64,000 nt of DNA from Betaproteobacteria bacterium (GCA_947479645.1 CANKAJ010000001.1:181820-245819); one strand, 5' to 3'; numbered from the stretch's first letter, positions 1 to 9,192 are shown. Notes: generated from the letters alone by a model not told the origin. Made by a program: numbers and translations.

Positions 1-492
1 TCCACCGCGAACGCCAGCGCCTATCGCCGACATCCCGACCAGAATCATGACCGGAATGTTGGCCTCAATGCACAACTCATAGTACGGCGCCCACACCGGG
101 TCACTGGCAGGCGGCGAACGCGGTATCACCACTCCCATGAACCCGGTATGCAGTTCAATGCATCGCTTGAGTTCGGCCATGCTCTCCAGCTTATAGGGAT
201 CAACCTTCACCCAGTGCCCGAGTATGACGTCCGGATGCGCGCGCTGGGTGGCAAAGGCGTAGTCATGCTGTTCGCGCACCTGCTCCATCGGCAGGCCATC
301 GGTAAAAGCCAGACTGAGGATGGCACCGACATTGTTCTTGCGGAAGTAATCGGTCATCTCCTGCTCGGTCATGAAGCCGCCTTCCCAATTCCAGTACTTG
401 CGAAAGGCCGCGACCGCTTTGCCGCTGGCGGCAGGATTGCCCCGCCATCCGCGCTCGGTTCCCCAGTGAGAGTGCATGTCAATCAAGCGCAT
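1..492 (-). CDS. amidohydrolase family protein (partial, N-terminal part)
   Basis: The gene runs off the left edge, so only the first 164 codons are visible. The start MRLIDMHSHWGTERGW carries an HxH metal-binding motif (M-H-S-H) typical of the amidohydrolase-2 (ACMSD/LigW-like) TIM barrel. These enzymes hydrolyse or decarboxylate aromatic or lactone-type acids using a divalent metal in the cytoplasm. The visible part ends in PVMILVGMSAIGAGVRGG, which also occurs in the complete gene at 6597-7478; the two are clearly paralogues. It reads in the same direction as the CoA-ester lyase and CoA-transferase to its right and is probably the third gene of that unit, with a gap of about 50 bp. The family is secure from the paralogue; the substrate is unknown. 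Confidence 0.8.
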   Translation of the reverse strand, partial: MRLIDMHSHWGTERGWRGNPAASGKAVAAFRKYWNWEGGFMTEQEMTDYFRKNNVGAILSLAFTDGLPMEQVREQHDYAFATQRAHPDVILGHWVKVDPYKLESMAELKRCIELHTGFMGVVIPRSPPASDPVWAPYYELCIEANIPVMILVGMSAIGAGVRGG

Positions 493-540
493 GGCATTCC
501 TGTTCATTCAATATTGAATCAATGGCGCAAAGCACAGCCG

Positions 541-1425
541 TCACACCTTCACGACTGGCACGCCAGCCGCTGCCAGCACAGCTTCGGCGCGCTTGATGAA
601 CGGCGCGTCAATCATGCTGCCATCCACTGTAAATGCACCGACGCCGTCACGCGCTGCCTTGGCGGCCACTTCCATAATTCGGCGGGCCTGGGCTATTTGC
701 GCCTCGCCAGGCTGAAACGCCTCATTGGCCAGTGCAATCTGACTGGGATGAATGCAACTCTTGCCTAGATAGCCCAGACGCCGCGCGCACTTTGCCTCCG
801 CGAGATAGCCATCCGGATTGCCGATGGCAGGATAGGCGCCGTCGTACGCCCAGACACCCGCTTCGGCTGCAGCCAACCGCAGCATAAGCAGTATCTGATG
901 AACGGTCATGGAATCGTATCGATCAACCCCCATCGCCTCAAATAAATCCGCGTAACCAATCTGCACTCCAACCACGCGCGGATCGGCCGAGGCAATCTCC
1001 CTGGCACAACGCAATCCCAGTGGCGTCTCGATATTGGCAAGAATGCCTATCGGCGTGTCGATTCCGAATTCCCGCTCATGCCGTTCCAGCGCAGCTGCAG
1101 CATCGCGAACAGTGCTCGCCGATTCCACCATGGGCAGGTTCAGTATGTCGAGGCGCGGACAGGTGACGGCGCGGATGTCATCAAGGAAATATACTGTTCC
1201 TGGCGCATTGACACGGACAATGATTATTTTGGGAGAAGCTGCGGCAGCCGCTGAAACGAGAAACGCATGCGTAGCCTCTCGCGCTTCATGCTTGCGGTTT
1301 TCAGCCACCGCGTCTTCAAGGTCGATGGAAAGGCTGTCGGCCTCGCTGGCAAGCGCCTTGGCAAACAGTTCCGGGCGCGATCCTGGAACGAACAGTTTGC
1401 TGCGCATCGGTCTGGTCAGTCTCAT
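541..1425 (-). CDS. HpcH/HpaI-type CoA-ester lyase (CitE-like)
   Basis: A 294-residue protein of the citrate-lyase-beta / citramalyl-CoA / malyl-CoA lyase family. These enzymes cleave 3-hydroxyacyl-CoA esters in a Mg-dependent retro-Claisen reaction in the cytoplasm. Family marks seen: KLFVPGSRPELF near the N-terminus, SIDLEDAV (acidic metal/substrate site), VRVNAPG, ILANIETPLGL with the metal-binding Glu, and GKSCIHPSQI near residue 225. Length is normal. Its ATG overlaps the stop of the upstream CoA-transferase (ATGA), so the two are translationally coupled and probably act in sequence: CoA activation, then cleavage. The exact substrate (citramalyl-, malyl- or another hydroxyacyl-CoA) cannot be told. 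Confidence 0.88.
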   Translation of the reverse strand: MRLTRPMRSKLFVPGSRPELFAKALASEADSLSIDLEDAVAENRKHEAREATHAFLVSAAAAASPKIIIVRVNAPGTVYFLDDIRAVTCPRLDILNLPMVESASTVRDAAAALERHEREFGIDTPIGILANIETPLGLRCAREIASADPRVVGVQIGYADLFEAMGVDRYDSMTVHQILLMLRLAAAEAGVWAYDGAYPAIGNPDGYLAEAKCARRLGYLGKSCIHPSQIALANEAFQPGEAQIAQARRIMEVAAKAARDGVGAFTVDGSMIDAPFIKRAEAVLAAAGVPVVKV

Positions 1426-2660
1426 TTTTTTGGTGACCTCACCTGCTGAACCAGCACTCCGCTTGATGAAAGTGCAGCGATCTCAGCATCGGAATAGCCC
1501 AGTTCGCGCAGGATGGGCTGATTGTGCTGCCCGAGCACGGGAGCCGCGCTTCGGATTGCACCGGGAGTCCCCATCAGGCGCGGAGAAACATTGTGAATCG
1601 GGATCGATCCCATGTCCGCGTCGGGAACTTCCTGCACGATGCCACGCGCCAGGAAATGCGGATCATTTTCAATCTCGGACATATCGTAGATTGGCCCGAT
1701 AGTGACACCTTCCTTGTCGAAATAATCCACGCACTCTTTCTGTGACATCCTGCGGATGAAGTCACCAATGATCTTGTCCAGCGCATCCACATTGTGCAAG
1801 CGGACCTTGTTGGTGCAAAAACGTTCGTCAGTGCATAACTCGGGCCGACCGATGGCATGCAGCAGACGCTCGGTCATTGCCTGCGTCGAACCGGAGAGAC
1901 AGACCCACTTGTCATCGCAGGTGCGGTAGGCATTGCGTGGAGCGCTATTGGTGGAACGACTGCCTGTACGCGGTTTGACCGCGCCCGTCAGGCGATAATT
2001 GGCTGCCTGCGCGCCCAGAATTGCAAACAACGGATCCAGCAATGGCAGATCGATGACCTGCCCCTTGCCTCCATGGACTTCGACTTCACGCAGCGCGGTG
2101 AGCACGCCGATCGAACCATACAACCCCGCCACCATGTCGCCCAGATAGATGGGTGGCAACACCGGCTCTCGGTCGGAAAAGCCATTCATCGACGCGAAAC
2201 CGGACATCCCCTCAATCAAGGTACCGAAGCCGGGTCGATGCGAATAGGGCCCATCCTGTCCCCAGCCAGAAATTCGCACGATGACAAGACCGGGATTGCG
2301 CTGATGCAGGACATCCGGACCCAACCCCATTTTCTCGAGGGTACCCGGTCGGAAACTCTCAATCAGAGCCTGAGCCTGCTCAATGAGTTTCAGCAGTATT
2401 TCGATCGCTGCCGGTTGTCGCAAGTCGAGCGCCAGACTCTTCTTGTTGCGAGAATACGCCTTCCAGGCCGTGGATATGCCCTCGACCTTCCATTCACGCA
2501 GTGTGTCCCCGGTAGCCGGTTCAACCTTGATGACATCGGCACCAAGATCGGCGAGCGTCATGGTCAGCGTATTGCCAGCCACCAGCCGCGACAGATCAAC
2601 AATCCGCACCTTGTCCAGCGGACACTTTGCCGTAACATCAAAAGAACTTGATTTTCGCAT
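1422..2660 (-). CDS. CaiB/BaiF family (type III) CoA-transferase
   Basis: A 412-residue family III CoA-transferase, which moves CoA between carboxylic acids through an aspartyl-CoA thioester. Seen: the N-terminal Rossmann-like segment IVDLSRLVAGNTLTMTLADL, GADVIKVEPATGD, the typical RNKKSLALDLR, ISGWGQDGPYSHRPGFG, and IYLGDMVAGLYG carrying the likely catalytic Asp. Length is standard. It is the first gene of a leftward unit with the CoA-ester lyase (4-bp overlap) and the truncated amidohydrolase, and is divergent from the ThDP enzyme at 2887. The 226-bp divergent spacer carries inverted repeats that may control both units. Donor and acceptor acids are unknown. Confidence 0.9.
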   Translation of the reverse strand: MRKSSSFDVTAKCPLDKVRIVDLSRLVAGNTLTMTLADLGADVIKVEPATGDTLREWKVEGISTAWKAYSRNKKSLALDLRQPAAIEILLKLIEQAQALIESFRPGTLEKMGLGPDVLHQRNPGLVIVRISGWGQDGPYSHRPGFGTLIEGMSGFASMNGFSDREPVLPPIYLGDMVAGLYGSIGVLTALREVEVHGGKGQVIDLPLLDPLFAILGAQAANYRLTGAVKPRTGSRSTNSAPRNAYRTCDDKWVCLSGSTQAMTERLLHAIGRPELCTDERFCTNKVRLHNVDALDKIIGDFIRRMSQKECVDYFDKEGVTIGPIYDMSEIENDPHFLARGIVQEVPDADMGSIPIHNVSPRLMGTPGAIRSAAPVLGQHNQPILRELGYSDAEIAALSSSGVLVQQVRSPKK

Positions 2661-2777
2661 TCAGGATTGGCCTTTGTTGCCCGAAAAGATCTGTAGTCGC
2701 CGGTGAATATCGACTCGATAGGGTCCGCAATATGCACGCATAGCGCGGCGTCAATGACCAAGCGTGACCGCATTTTA

Positions 2778-2806
2778 TTGACAGAAGGGGTCAAATGACA
2801 AGATAG
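2778..2806 (+). promoter_or_regulatory. candidate sigma-70 promoter for the ThDP enzyme gene
   Basis: A perfect TTGACA (2778-2783) is followed after 17 bp by AGATAG (2801-2806), a weak -10. It lies about 80 bp before the ATG at 2887, with the inverted repeats at 2818-2860 directly downstream, a fitting place for a repressor. The -10 match is poor, so this is only a candidate. Confidence 0.4.
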
Positions 2807-2817
2807 AATATTGATCC

Positions 2818-2860
2818 GTAATGGATCCGCAATGCGGATTACTGTTCCGTATTCCATTAC
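2818..2860. promoter_or_regulatory. candidate operator: nested inverted repeats
   Basis: The 8-bp arms GTAATGGA (2818-2825) and TCCATTAC (2853-2860) face each other. Inside them is a perfect short palindrome, ATCCGCA-A-TGCGGAT (2825-2839). The site lies between the -10 candidate and the ribosome-binding site of the ThDP enzyme gene, in the spacer shared with the divergent CoA-transferase. The symmetry fits a dimeric regulator (IclR, GntR or similar); no regulator gene lies nearby. Confidence 0.5.
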
Positions 2861-2886
2861 AGAACTGTTTGAAGGAGCGTTCCGGC

Positions 2887-4536
2887 ATGAAGGTCTATCA
2901 GAGACTCGCGGCGGCATTCACGGCGGAAGGTACCACCGCCACATTCGGCATGATGGGCGACGGCAACCTGTTCTGGTTGACCGCGATGCGAAAACTGGGG
3001 GTCAAGGTACACGAGGTTCGTCACGAAGGTGCCGGTATGGGTATGGCAGACGGATGGGCGCGCATTACGGGCAATCCTGGCGTCGCCACCACGACTTGCG
3101 GGCCTGGCGTGACGCAATTGGCCACTGCTTTTGTCACCGCCAGCCGTGCCCGATCACCGCTGGTCGCGTTTTGCGGCGAGCATCCCATCAGCGACGACGA
3201 ATATAACCAGCGCCTGGAACAGGCGCCCTTTGCGGCCGCCTGCGAAGCAGGCTACGTGCGCCTCGCCAAAGCGGACGGCACGGATGAAGCTGTAAGGAAG
3301 GCTTTTTATCTGGCCAGAACAGAGCGCCGGCCGATCATGCTCAGCGTCCCGATGGACCTCCAGGAAATGGAGTTCGAGGACGACGATCCCTACGTGCCGT
3401 CCACGGCCATGCTCACCCAGGGCGTCGTCTATCCCGACACGGCGACACTGGCGAAAGCCGCGGATATACTGGCCGCGAGTAAACGGCCTGTCATCATTGT
3501 CGGTCGAGGCGCGATACGTTCAGGCGCCGGCGACGCGGTGCTGCGCCTCGGCGAGCGCATTGGTGCGTTGATTGCGACCTCGCTTCTCGCCAAGACTTTT
3601 CTGAACGACTCCGACTATCACGCCGGAATTTCAGGCAGTTATGCATCGCGGCCGGCCATTAACCTGTTCCAGGAAGCCGATTGCGTCATCGGCATTGGAG
3701 CCAGCCTCAATCGATACACCACCGAGCACGGCTACCTCTACCCCAAGGCGCGTTTCATACAGATTGATTCAAGCCCGCATGTCATGATGAGCGGTGTCAG
3801 AGCGGCCGATTGCTATCTGCATTCGGATGCCAAGGTGGGCACGCAAGCGCTTGAGCAACTGCTGGCCGAGCGCCGCATTCAATCGAATGGATACCGTACG
3901 CCGGAAGTCAGAACCAAGCTGATCCGACATTTCGAAGACCGTGCGGAATATCCAATTGATCCTGGGACAGTCGACCCTCGTAAAGCCTGCCTGCTGCTCG
4001 ACGACATCGTTCCGGAACACATCGGCCTGGTCTCGGGCACCGGCATGATCGCCAATATCTCGAACATGACCATGCATCGTCAGCGCCCCATCACCATGGC
4101 CAGTCATTTCTTTGGCTGCGTCGGGCAAATGTTCCCGGCCGCCATCGGCGCCATGGTCGCCACCGGCAACAAACCGCTCATCCTGCTGGAGGGCGATGCC
4201 AGCATCATGATGCATCTGGCAGAGTTTGAAACCGCGGTGCGCTATGGCATGCCCTTACTCGTCGTCGTCATGAACAACGAAGCCCTGGGGCCGGAATATT
4301 ACAAGCTGGAAAAAAGAAAACTCGATCCAACCGAGGCCATCGTTACCACACCCGACCTGGGTGCCGTGGCCATTGCCATGGGCGGTCGTGGCAAGCTCGC
4401 CCGCAGCATCGAAGACCTGCGCGTCGCCACCGAAGCCTGGGTCTCCAATCCCGGCCCCATGATCATCGACCTGCGGGTATCTCGGACCGTGCTGCCGATT
4501 CCCTATCGCCGCATTTATTATGGCAAGGATGACTGA
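2887..4536 (+). CDS. thiamine-diphosphate-dependent enzyme (acetolactate synthase-like)
   Basis: A 549-residue three-domain ThDP enzyme of the acetohydroxyacid synthase / benzoylformate decarboxylase / oxalyl-CoA decarboxylase superfamily. Seen: RHEGAGMGMADGWAR with the cofactor-activating Glu, GVATTTCGPGVTQLATAF, the central domain (ILAASKRPVIIVGRGA), and GDASIMMHLAEFETA followed by VVMNN, a GDG-N(N)-type Mg/ThDP motif in which the GDG third glycine is Ala. The ATG at 2887 is chosen over an in-frame ATG at 2821 because AAGGAG (2872-2877) sits 9 bp before it and residue alignment starts there. It leads a rightward unit with two Bug receptors and an amidohydrolase. A decarboxylase or C-C lyase acting on a 2-oxo acid or acyl-CoA is likely; acetolactate synthesis itself is unlikely in this setting. 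Confidence 0.85.
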   Translation: MKVYQRLAAAFTAEGTTATFGMMGDGNLFWLTAMRKLGVKVHEVRHEGAGMGMADGWARITGNPGVATTTCGPGVTQLATAFVTASRARSPLVAFCGEHPISDDEYNQRLEQAPFAAACEAGYVRLAKADGTDEAVRKAFYLARTERRPIMLSVPMDLQEMEFEDDDPYVPSTAMLTQGVVYPDTATLAKAADILAASKRPVIIVGRGAIRSGAGDAVLRLGERIGALIATSLLAKTFLNDSDYHAGISGSYASRPAINLFQEADCVIGIGASLNRYTTEHGYLYPKARFIQIDSSPHVMMSGVRAADCYLHSDAKVGTQALEQLLAERRIQSNGYRTPEVRTKLIRHFEDRAEYPIDPGTVDPRKACLLLDDIVPEHIGLVSGTGMIANISNMTMHRQRPITMASHFFGCVGQMFPAAIGAMVATGNKPLILLEGDASIMMHLAEFETAVRYGMPLLVVVMNNEALGPEYYKLEKRKLDPTEAIVTTPDLGAVAIAMGGRGKLARSIEDLRVATEAWVSNPGPMIIDLRVSRTVLPIPYRRIYYGKDD

Positions 4537-4592
4537 TTCGAAATCAGCCCCCGCGCAATTTCACTTTGCACTTCGCGTACCGGAGATACCTC

Positions 4593-5561
4593 ATGTCCAG
4601 AATCATGCATTCCGTGTTGCTCTGCTTGTCACTGTTTGCCATTTCGCAAAGTACCCTGGCACAGGACTACCCAACCAAACCGATCCGCATCATCAACGCC
4701 TACGCCGCCGGCGGCCCGAACGACCTGACGCTGCGACCGATAGCGCAATACCTGTCCGGCGTTTTCGGGCATCAGGTCATCGTGGAAAACAAGGCGGGCG
4801 CAAATGGCAATATTGGCGCGGACTTCGTCGCCAAATCGGCTCCGGATGGTTACACCATGCTGTTCGCATCGACCAGCCAGTTGACGGTCAATCCCGCACT
4901 GTACAAGATGCCGTTTGACGCGACCCGGGACTTTGCACCGGTCGGGCAAGTCACCATGAATCCCAGCGTCATTGTCCTGCATGCGGCCTTGCCGATTCCA
5001 ACTGCCAAGGAGCTGATGGCCTATGCCAAGGCCAATCCTGGCAAGTTGAGCTATGCCTCGGCTGGCATTGGCAGTGTGAATCACCTGGGGGGCGAATTGC
5101 TGGCCATGATTACCAAAACGCCCATGCTGCATGTGCCGTTCAGCGGCAGCGGTCCGGCACTGTCCGACGTCGTCGCAGGCCGCGTGGACATGATGATTAT
5201 CAGTCCGGCCACCACCCTGCCCTTTATCAAGGCCGGAAAGCTGCGCATGGTTTTGGTCAGTTCGAACAAGCGCCTCCCTTTTGCGCCAGACGTTCCAACC
5301 ATGATTGAGTCGGGTCTGCCCGACTTCGTGTCGCAATCCGGCACCGGCCTGCTGGCGCCAGCAAAGACACCACGCTCGGCAATCACCAGAATCAATACAG
5401 AGGTGGTGAAGTACCTAAACTCAAGCGAGGGCAGCACCCAGCTCGGCAATCTCGGCTTGCAGGTTGTGCCGGGTACGCCGGAGGATTTCGCCCAGTTGCT
5501 GCGCGAGGAAACCACGCGCTGGGCCGCCGTGGTCAAGGCGGCCAATATCAAACTTGAATAG
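4593..5561 (+). CDS. Bug-family TTT periplasmic receptor 1
   Basis: A 322-residue extracytoplasmic solute-binding protein of the TctC/Bug family, which captures carboxylates for TctAB transporters or signals their presence. The signal peptide ends near STLAQ; the mature start DYPTKPIRIINAYAAGGPNDL is the family signature, followed by VIVENKAGANGNIGADFVAK and APDGYTMLF. Start 4593 is preferred over an in-frame ATG at 4566 because GGAG (4582-4585) lies 7 bp upstream and it puts the signal peptide at the N-terminus. It lies 56 bp after the ThDP enzyme and 37 bp before a second Bug gene, so it is probably co-transcribed. Ligand unknown. Confidence 0.93.
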   Translation: MSRIMHSVLLCLSLFAISQSTLAQDYPTKPIRIINAYAAGGPNDLTLRPIAQYLSGVFGHQVIVENKAGANGNIGADFVAKSAPDGYTMLFASTSQLTVNPALYKMPFDATRDFAPVGQVTMNPSVIVLHAALPIPTAKELMAYAKANPGKLSYASAGIGSVNHLGGELLAMITKTPMLHVPFSGSGPALSDVVAGRVDMMIISPATTLPFIKAGKLRMVLVSSNKRLPFAPDVPTMIESGLPDFVSQSGTGLLAPAKTPRSAITRINTEVVKYLNSSEGSTQLGNLGLQVVPGTPEDFAQLLREETTRWAAVVKAANIKLE

Positions 5562-5598
5562 TTCGAAAATCATGCAGGGATTTGTCATTGGAGGCGTC

Positions 5599-6576
5599 AT
5601 GAAGAATTCGTCACGTGAGCTCGCGCGTCTGGTCGGCATTGGATTGTTTGCCATTTCCGGGCTGACCACCGCCCAGCAGACCTATCCGAACAAGCCGATC
5701 CGGTTCATTGTTCCCTATCCTCCGGGCGGAATCACGACTGTGATTACACATCTGGTCGGTCAGAACCTGACCAGTGCCTGGGGACAGCCGGTCATCGTTG
5801 ACAATCGCCCGGGTGGCAATGCCGTCATCGGCACCGATGCACTGGCGAAATCTGCACCCGATGGCTACACCATCCTGCTGATCGCCGCGGCGCACGTCGT
5901 TGTGCCGCATTTGCTGCCGATGCCATACGATGCGCTGAAGGATTTTTCAGCAGTGGCCTCCCTGGACGCCAGCGACCAGATCCTGGTGCTCAGCCCATCC
6001 GTACCGGTGAACACCCTGCAGGAATTGATTGCCTATGCCAAAGCCCGTCCCGGCCAGCTCAATTACGCTTCCGCCGGCAATGGCTCATCGAATCATCTCA
6101 CCAGTGAACTGCTGAATCAGCAGACCGGCATGCAAATCCGCCACATTCCCTACAAGGGCTCCGGCCAGGCCGTAACGGACGTGATCAGCGGACAGGTCCA
6201 GATGACGTTTAACAACCCCTTGCCGGTTGCACCTTTTGTCAAAAGCGGCAAGCTGAAGGCGATCGTGATGTCAGGTGACAAACGTTCGTCAGCCATGCCC
6301 GATGTGCCCACTTTCAGCGAAGCGGGCCTGCCTGGCTTTGAAGCCAAGAACTGGCATGGTGTGCTGGCACCCGCCGGCACACCCAGGGATATCGTCAGCA
6401 AATTATCTGCAGAGTTCGGAAGAATCATGAATACGACCGACGTCAAGGAAAAGCTCGTCAGCCAGGGAGTTGAGCCCTTCATCACCAACCCGGATCAGTT
6501 TGCCGCCTTGTTAAGAGCCGATTTCGCCAAGTGGGGCAAGGTTATCAAGGCAGCCAACATCAAAATCGATAACTAG
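5599..6576 (+). CDS. Bug-family TTT periplasmic receptor 2
   Basis: A 325-residue TctC/Bug receptor. The signal peptide (LVGIGLFAISGLTTAQQ) is followed by TYPNKPIRFIVPYPPGG, VIVDNRPGGNAVIGTDALAK and APDGYTILL. Start 5599 follows GGAGG at 5590-5594; longer in-frame starts overlap the upstream gene and lack a ribosome-binding site. It is the third gene of the ThDP-enzyme unit and lies 20 bp before the amidohydrolase at 6597. Two different Bug genes in one short operon suggest two ligands or a duplicated receptor; the two proteins are clearly diverged. Confidence 0.93.
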   Translation: MKNSSRELARLVGIGLFAISGLTTAQQTYPNKPIRFIVPYPPGGITTVITHLVGQNLTSAWGQPVIVDNRPGGNAVIGTDALAKSAPDGYTILLIAAAHVVVPHLLPMPYDALKDFSAVASLDASDQILVLSPSVPVNTLQELIAYAKARPGQLNYASAGNGSSNHLTSELLNQQTGMQIRHIPYKGSGQAVTDVISGQVQMTFNNPLPVAPFVKSGKLKAIVMSGDKRSSAMPDVPTFSEAGLPGFEAKNWHGVLAPAGTPRDIVSKLSAEFGRIMNTTDVKEKLVSQGVEPFITNPDQFAALLRADFAKWGKVIKAANIKIDN

Positions 6577-6596
6577 CAGAGGAATACGGAAATATC

Positions 6597-7478
6597 ATGC
6601 GCCTGATTGACATGCATTCCCACTGGGGCACGGAACGCGGCTGGCGCGGCAACCCCGCCGGTGGCAAGAAGGCTTTTGCCGCCTTGCAGAAATACTTCAA
6701 TTGGCATGACGGTTTTGTCACCGAAGCGCACATGGCGGAATATTTCCGCAACAGCAACGCACGTGTGGTGCTTGATCTCGCTTTCACGCAGAACCTGCCG
6801 ATGGACGAAGTGCGGGACCAGCACGACTACTCCTTTGCCACCGAACGGGCCTATCCCGACGTAATCCTCGGGCACTGGATTCACCTCGACCCTTTCAAGC
6901 CGGAGAGCATCGGCGAACTGCGCCGCTGCATCGACAAGCGCGTGGGCTTCGTCGGCATGCACATCAATTCAACACCACCGGCAACTGATCCGATCTGGGA
7001 GCCGTATTACCGGCTATGCCTCGAAGCCAATATCCCGGTCATGATCCTGGTGGGCATGTCGGCAATCGGAGCCGGCGTGCGTGGGGGGCTTGGGCGCATT
7101 TTGGACCATACGCACCCACGCTATCTGGACGAAGTGGCTGCCAAATACGCCGACCTCAATATCATCGCGGCGCGTCCAGCCTGGCCCTGGCAGGCAGAGA
7201 TGAATGCGGTCGCCATTCACAAGGGCAATATCTGGTATGAACTGCACGGCTGGTCACCCAAGTACCACCCGCCAGAGCTCAAATACGAAATTGCGCGCCG
7301 CCTGCAGGACAAGGTCATGTTCGCCGCCGACTATCCCATGCTGCCCTATGAACGCATGATCAAGGACTGGCGTGACCAGGGCTACACGGAGGACGTCCTG
7401 GAAAAGGTATTCCATCGGAATGCAGAGGCGTTTTTCGACATGATCGGGCTGAAGCTGCCCGCTCCGAAGCAAGCTTGA
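6597..7478 (+). CDS. amidohydrolase family protein
   Basis: A complete 293-residue amidohydrolase-2 (TIM-barrel, metal-dependent) enzyme. Seen: MRLIDMHSHWGTERGW (HxH), GHWIHLDPFKPESIGEL, PVMILVGMSAIGAGVRGG, GNIWYELHGWSPKYHPPEL and FAADYPMLPYERM, whose Asp fits the C-terminal metal/catalytic position of the family (ACMSD, LigW, resorcylate decarboxylase). It is a close paralogue of the truncated gene at 1-492. It ends the rightward ThDP/Bug unit and faces the acyl-CoA ligase across only 2 bp. A hydrolase or non-oxidative decarboxylase of a cyclic or aromatic acid is plausible. Confidence 0.88.
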   Translation: MRLIDMHSHWGTERGWRGNPAGGKKAFAALQKYFNWHDGFVTEAHMAEYFRNSNARVVLDLAFTQNLPMDEVRDQHDYSFATERAYPDVILGHWIHLDPFKPESIGELRRCIDKRVGFVGMHINSTPPATDPIWEPYYRLCLEANIPVMILVGMSAIGAGVRGGLGRILDHTHPRYLDEVAAKYADLNIIAARPAWPWQAEMNAVAIHKGNIWYELHGWSPKYHPPELKYEIARRLQDKVMFAADYPMLPYERMIKDWRDQGYTEDVLEKVFHRNAEAFFDMIGLKLPAPKQA

Positions 7479-7480
7479 AT

Positions 7481-9028
7481 TCAGACCTTTCGCGCAGCGC
7501 CGGCCCAGAACTTCTCGCGAATTTCGCGCTTGAGCACCTTCCCAATCGGACTGCGCGGCAACTCTGCCCAGAACTCCACGACCTTGGGTGCCTTGACTGA
7601 TCCAAGGCGGGTTTTACAGGCCGCCAGCAGTTCCTCTGCAGCGACGGACATGCCGGCCTTGAGTTCCACGATCGCTGTAATCCGCTCGCCCCATTTTTCA
7701 TCCGGTACGCCGATGACTGCGCAGTCCTGCACGGCTGGGTGACTCCAGAGGACTCGCTCGATTTCACTCGGAAAAACATTGAAGCCGCCAGAGATGATCA
7801 TATCCTTGCTTCGATCGACGATATAGAAATAGCCGTCCTCGTCGCAATAGCCCATGTCACCGGTATGGTGCCAGCCGAAACGGAAGGCTTCTGCCGTGGC
7901 TTCGGGATCCTTGTAATAGCCTTTCATTACGGTATTGCTGCGCGCCACAAACTCACCGATCTCACCCGACGACAACAAACGGCCTTCTAAATCCATGACG
8001 GCAACTTCAGCAAAGGGCAGTTGCTGGCCACAGCTCAACAGCCGTTTGCCGTTCGATCCGTCATTCGCCGTGACATGATCCTCTTTGGACAAAAAGGTCA
8101 GTGCCAGCGCTTCGCTCTGCCCCCATCCCTGGATCATCACGGGACCGAACACATCCAGCGCTTCGCGCAGTTTGGTCTCGGACATTGGTGCCGTGGCATA
8201 GTTGAAATATTCGATCGAACTGTAGTCGTGCTTTCGAACATCCGGATGGGCCAGCAGCATATACACCGCCGCCACGGGCAGTGTCAGTTCCGTGATCCGA
8301 TAACGCGCAATGGCATCCATGATGAGTTCGGGTTTTGCCGCTGGCAGTACATATACGGTGCCACCCCGTGCAAAGATGGGAAAGCAGGCAAGCCCTCCGC
8401 CATGCGTCAACTGCGCGGCGGCAAGAAAGCGCGGTGGGTGATCCGTTGGTCTGCTGACCAATCTGGAGGCCACCATTGATTCAAAGGCCAGGTGCGTTTG
8501 CATGACACCCTTGGGACGCCCCGTCGTACCTCCCGTCGTCATGATCATCATCACATCATGCGGATCAGCCGGAGCGATGCTGAATTGGTCACTCGCCCCG
8601 TCCAGCCATTGCTCGAGGACCGGCGTCGCGCCGACGGCGGCATCCACGCACACCATGCGACGCACAGCCGGAAGGCGCGCTCTGGCGGCCGCAGCAATGG
8701 ATTCATAACTGCTGTGATAGAACAGCACCTCACAGTCAAATGCATCCAGTTGGTCAACAATGTCCTCGACCGAATTCCTCGGATTGAGGGGCACCCAGAC
8801 CATATGTGCACGCACTGCCCCCAATGCGCACATGAAGGCTACTGGATCATTGGGGCTCAGCAACGCCACGTGGGTACCGATGCGGAACCCATCGCGCGTC
8901 AGTGCCGAGGCAATGCGCATGGTCAGTCGCCTGGACTGCTCATATGTCCAGGTACGCTCCCCTGCGACGAAACAGTGCCTGTCGGCGCCCAGATAGGCAC
9001 CCCGATCCAGAAAATCAATCGCTTCCAT
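7481..9028 (-). CDS. AMP-dependent acyl-CoA synthetase/ligase
   Basis: A 515-residue ANL-superfamily ligase that adenylates a carboxylic acid with ATP and passes it to CoA. Seen: the P-loop MTTGGTTGRPKGVMQTH, GWGQSEAL, the hinge/ATP region HHTGDMGYCDEDGYFYIVDR, KDMIISGGFNVFPSEIERVL, and the C-terminal catalytic Lys in PIGKVLKREIREKFW. Length is normal. It converges on the amidohydrolase with a 2-bp gap, so the two are separately transcribed but belong to the same catabolic neighbourhood. The substrate (medium-chain, aromatic or cyclic acid) cannot be judged. Confidence 0.92.
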   Translation of the reverse strand: MEAIDFLDRGAYLGADRHCFVAGERTWTYEQSRRLTMRIASALTRDGFRIGTHVALLSPNDPVAFMCALGAVRAHMVWVPLNPRNSVEDIVDQLDAFDCEVLFYHSSYESIAAAARARLPAVRRMVCVDAAVGATPVLEQWLDGASDQFSIAPADPHDVMMIMTTGGTTGRPKGVMQTHLAFESMVASRLVSRPTDHPPRFLAAAQLTHGGGLACFPIFARGGTVYVLPAAKPELIMDAIARYRITELTLPVAAVYMLLAHPDVRKHDYSSIEYFNYATAPMSETKLREALDVFGPVMIQGWGQSEALALTFLSKEDHVTANDGSNGKRLLSCGQQLPFAEVAVMDLEGRLLSSGEIGEFVARSNTVMKGYYKDPEATAEAFRFGWHHTGDMGYCDEDGYFYIVDRSKDMIISGGFNVFPSEIERVLWSHPAVQDCAVIGVPDEKWGERITAIVELKAGMSVAAEELLAACKTRLGSVKAPKVVEFWAELPRSPIGKVLKREIREKFWAGAARKV

Positions 9029-9192
9029 ATTCGCTTCCGTCAGGTGGTAAGGATGCGGACGGTTCGTCCGAATGAGCGATTACGTTATCAGAGATCGACT
9101 GGTCTGTGTCGCCGGGCGGCTACTGCAGCTTGCCATGCAATTCGCCATTCCCATGGCACCATAACGCCGGTATTGCAGTGCCGCCGATAATG

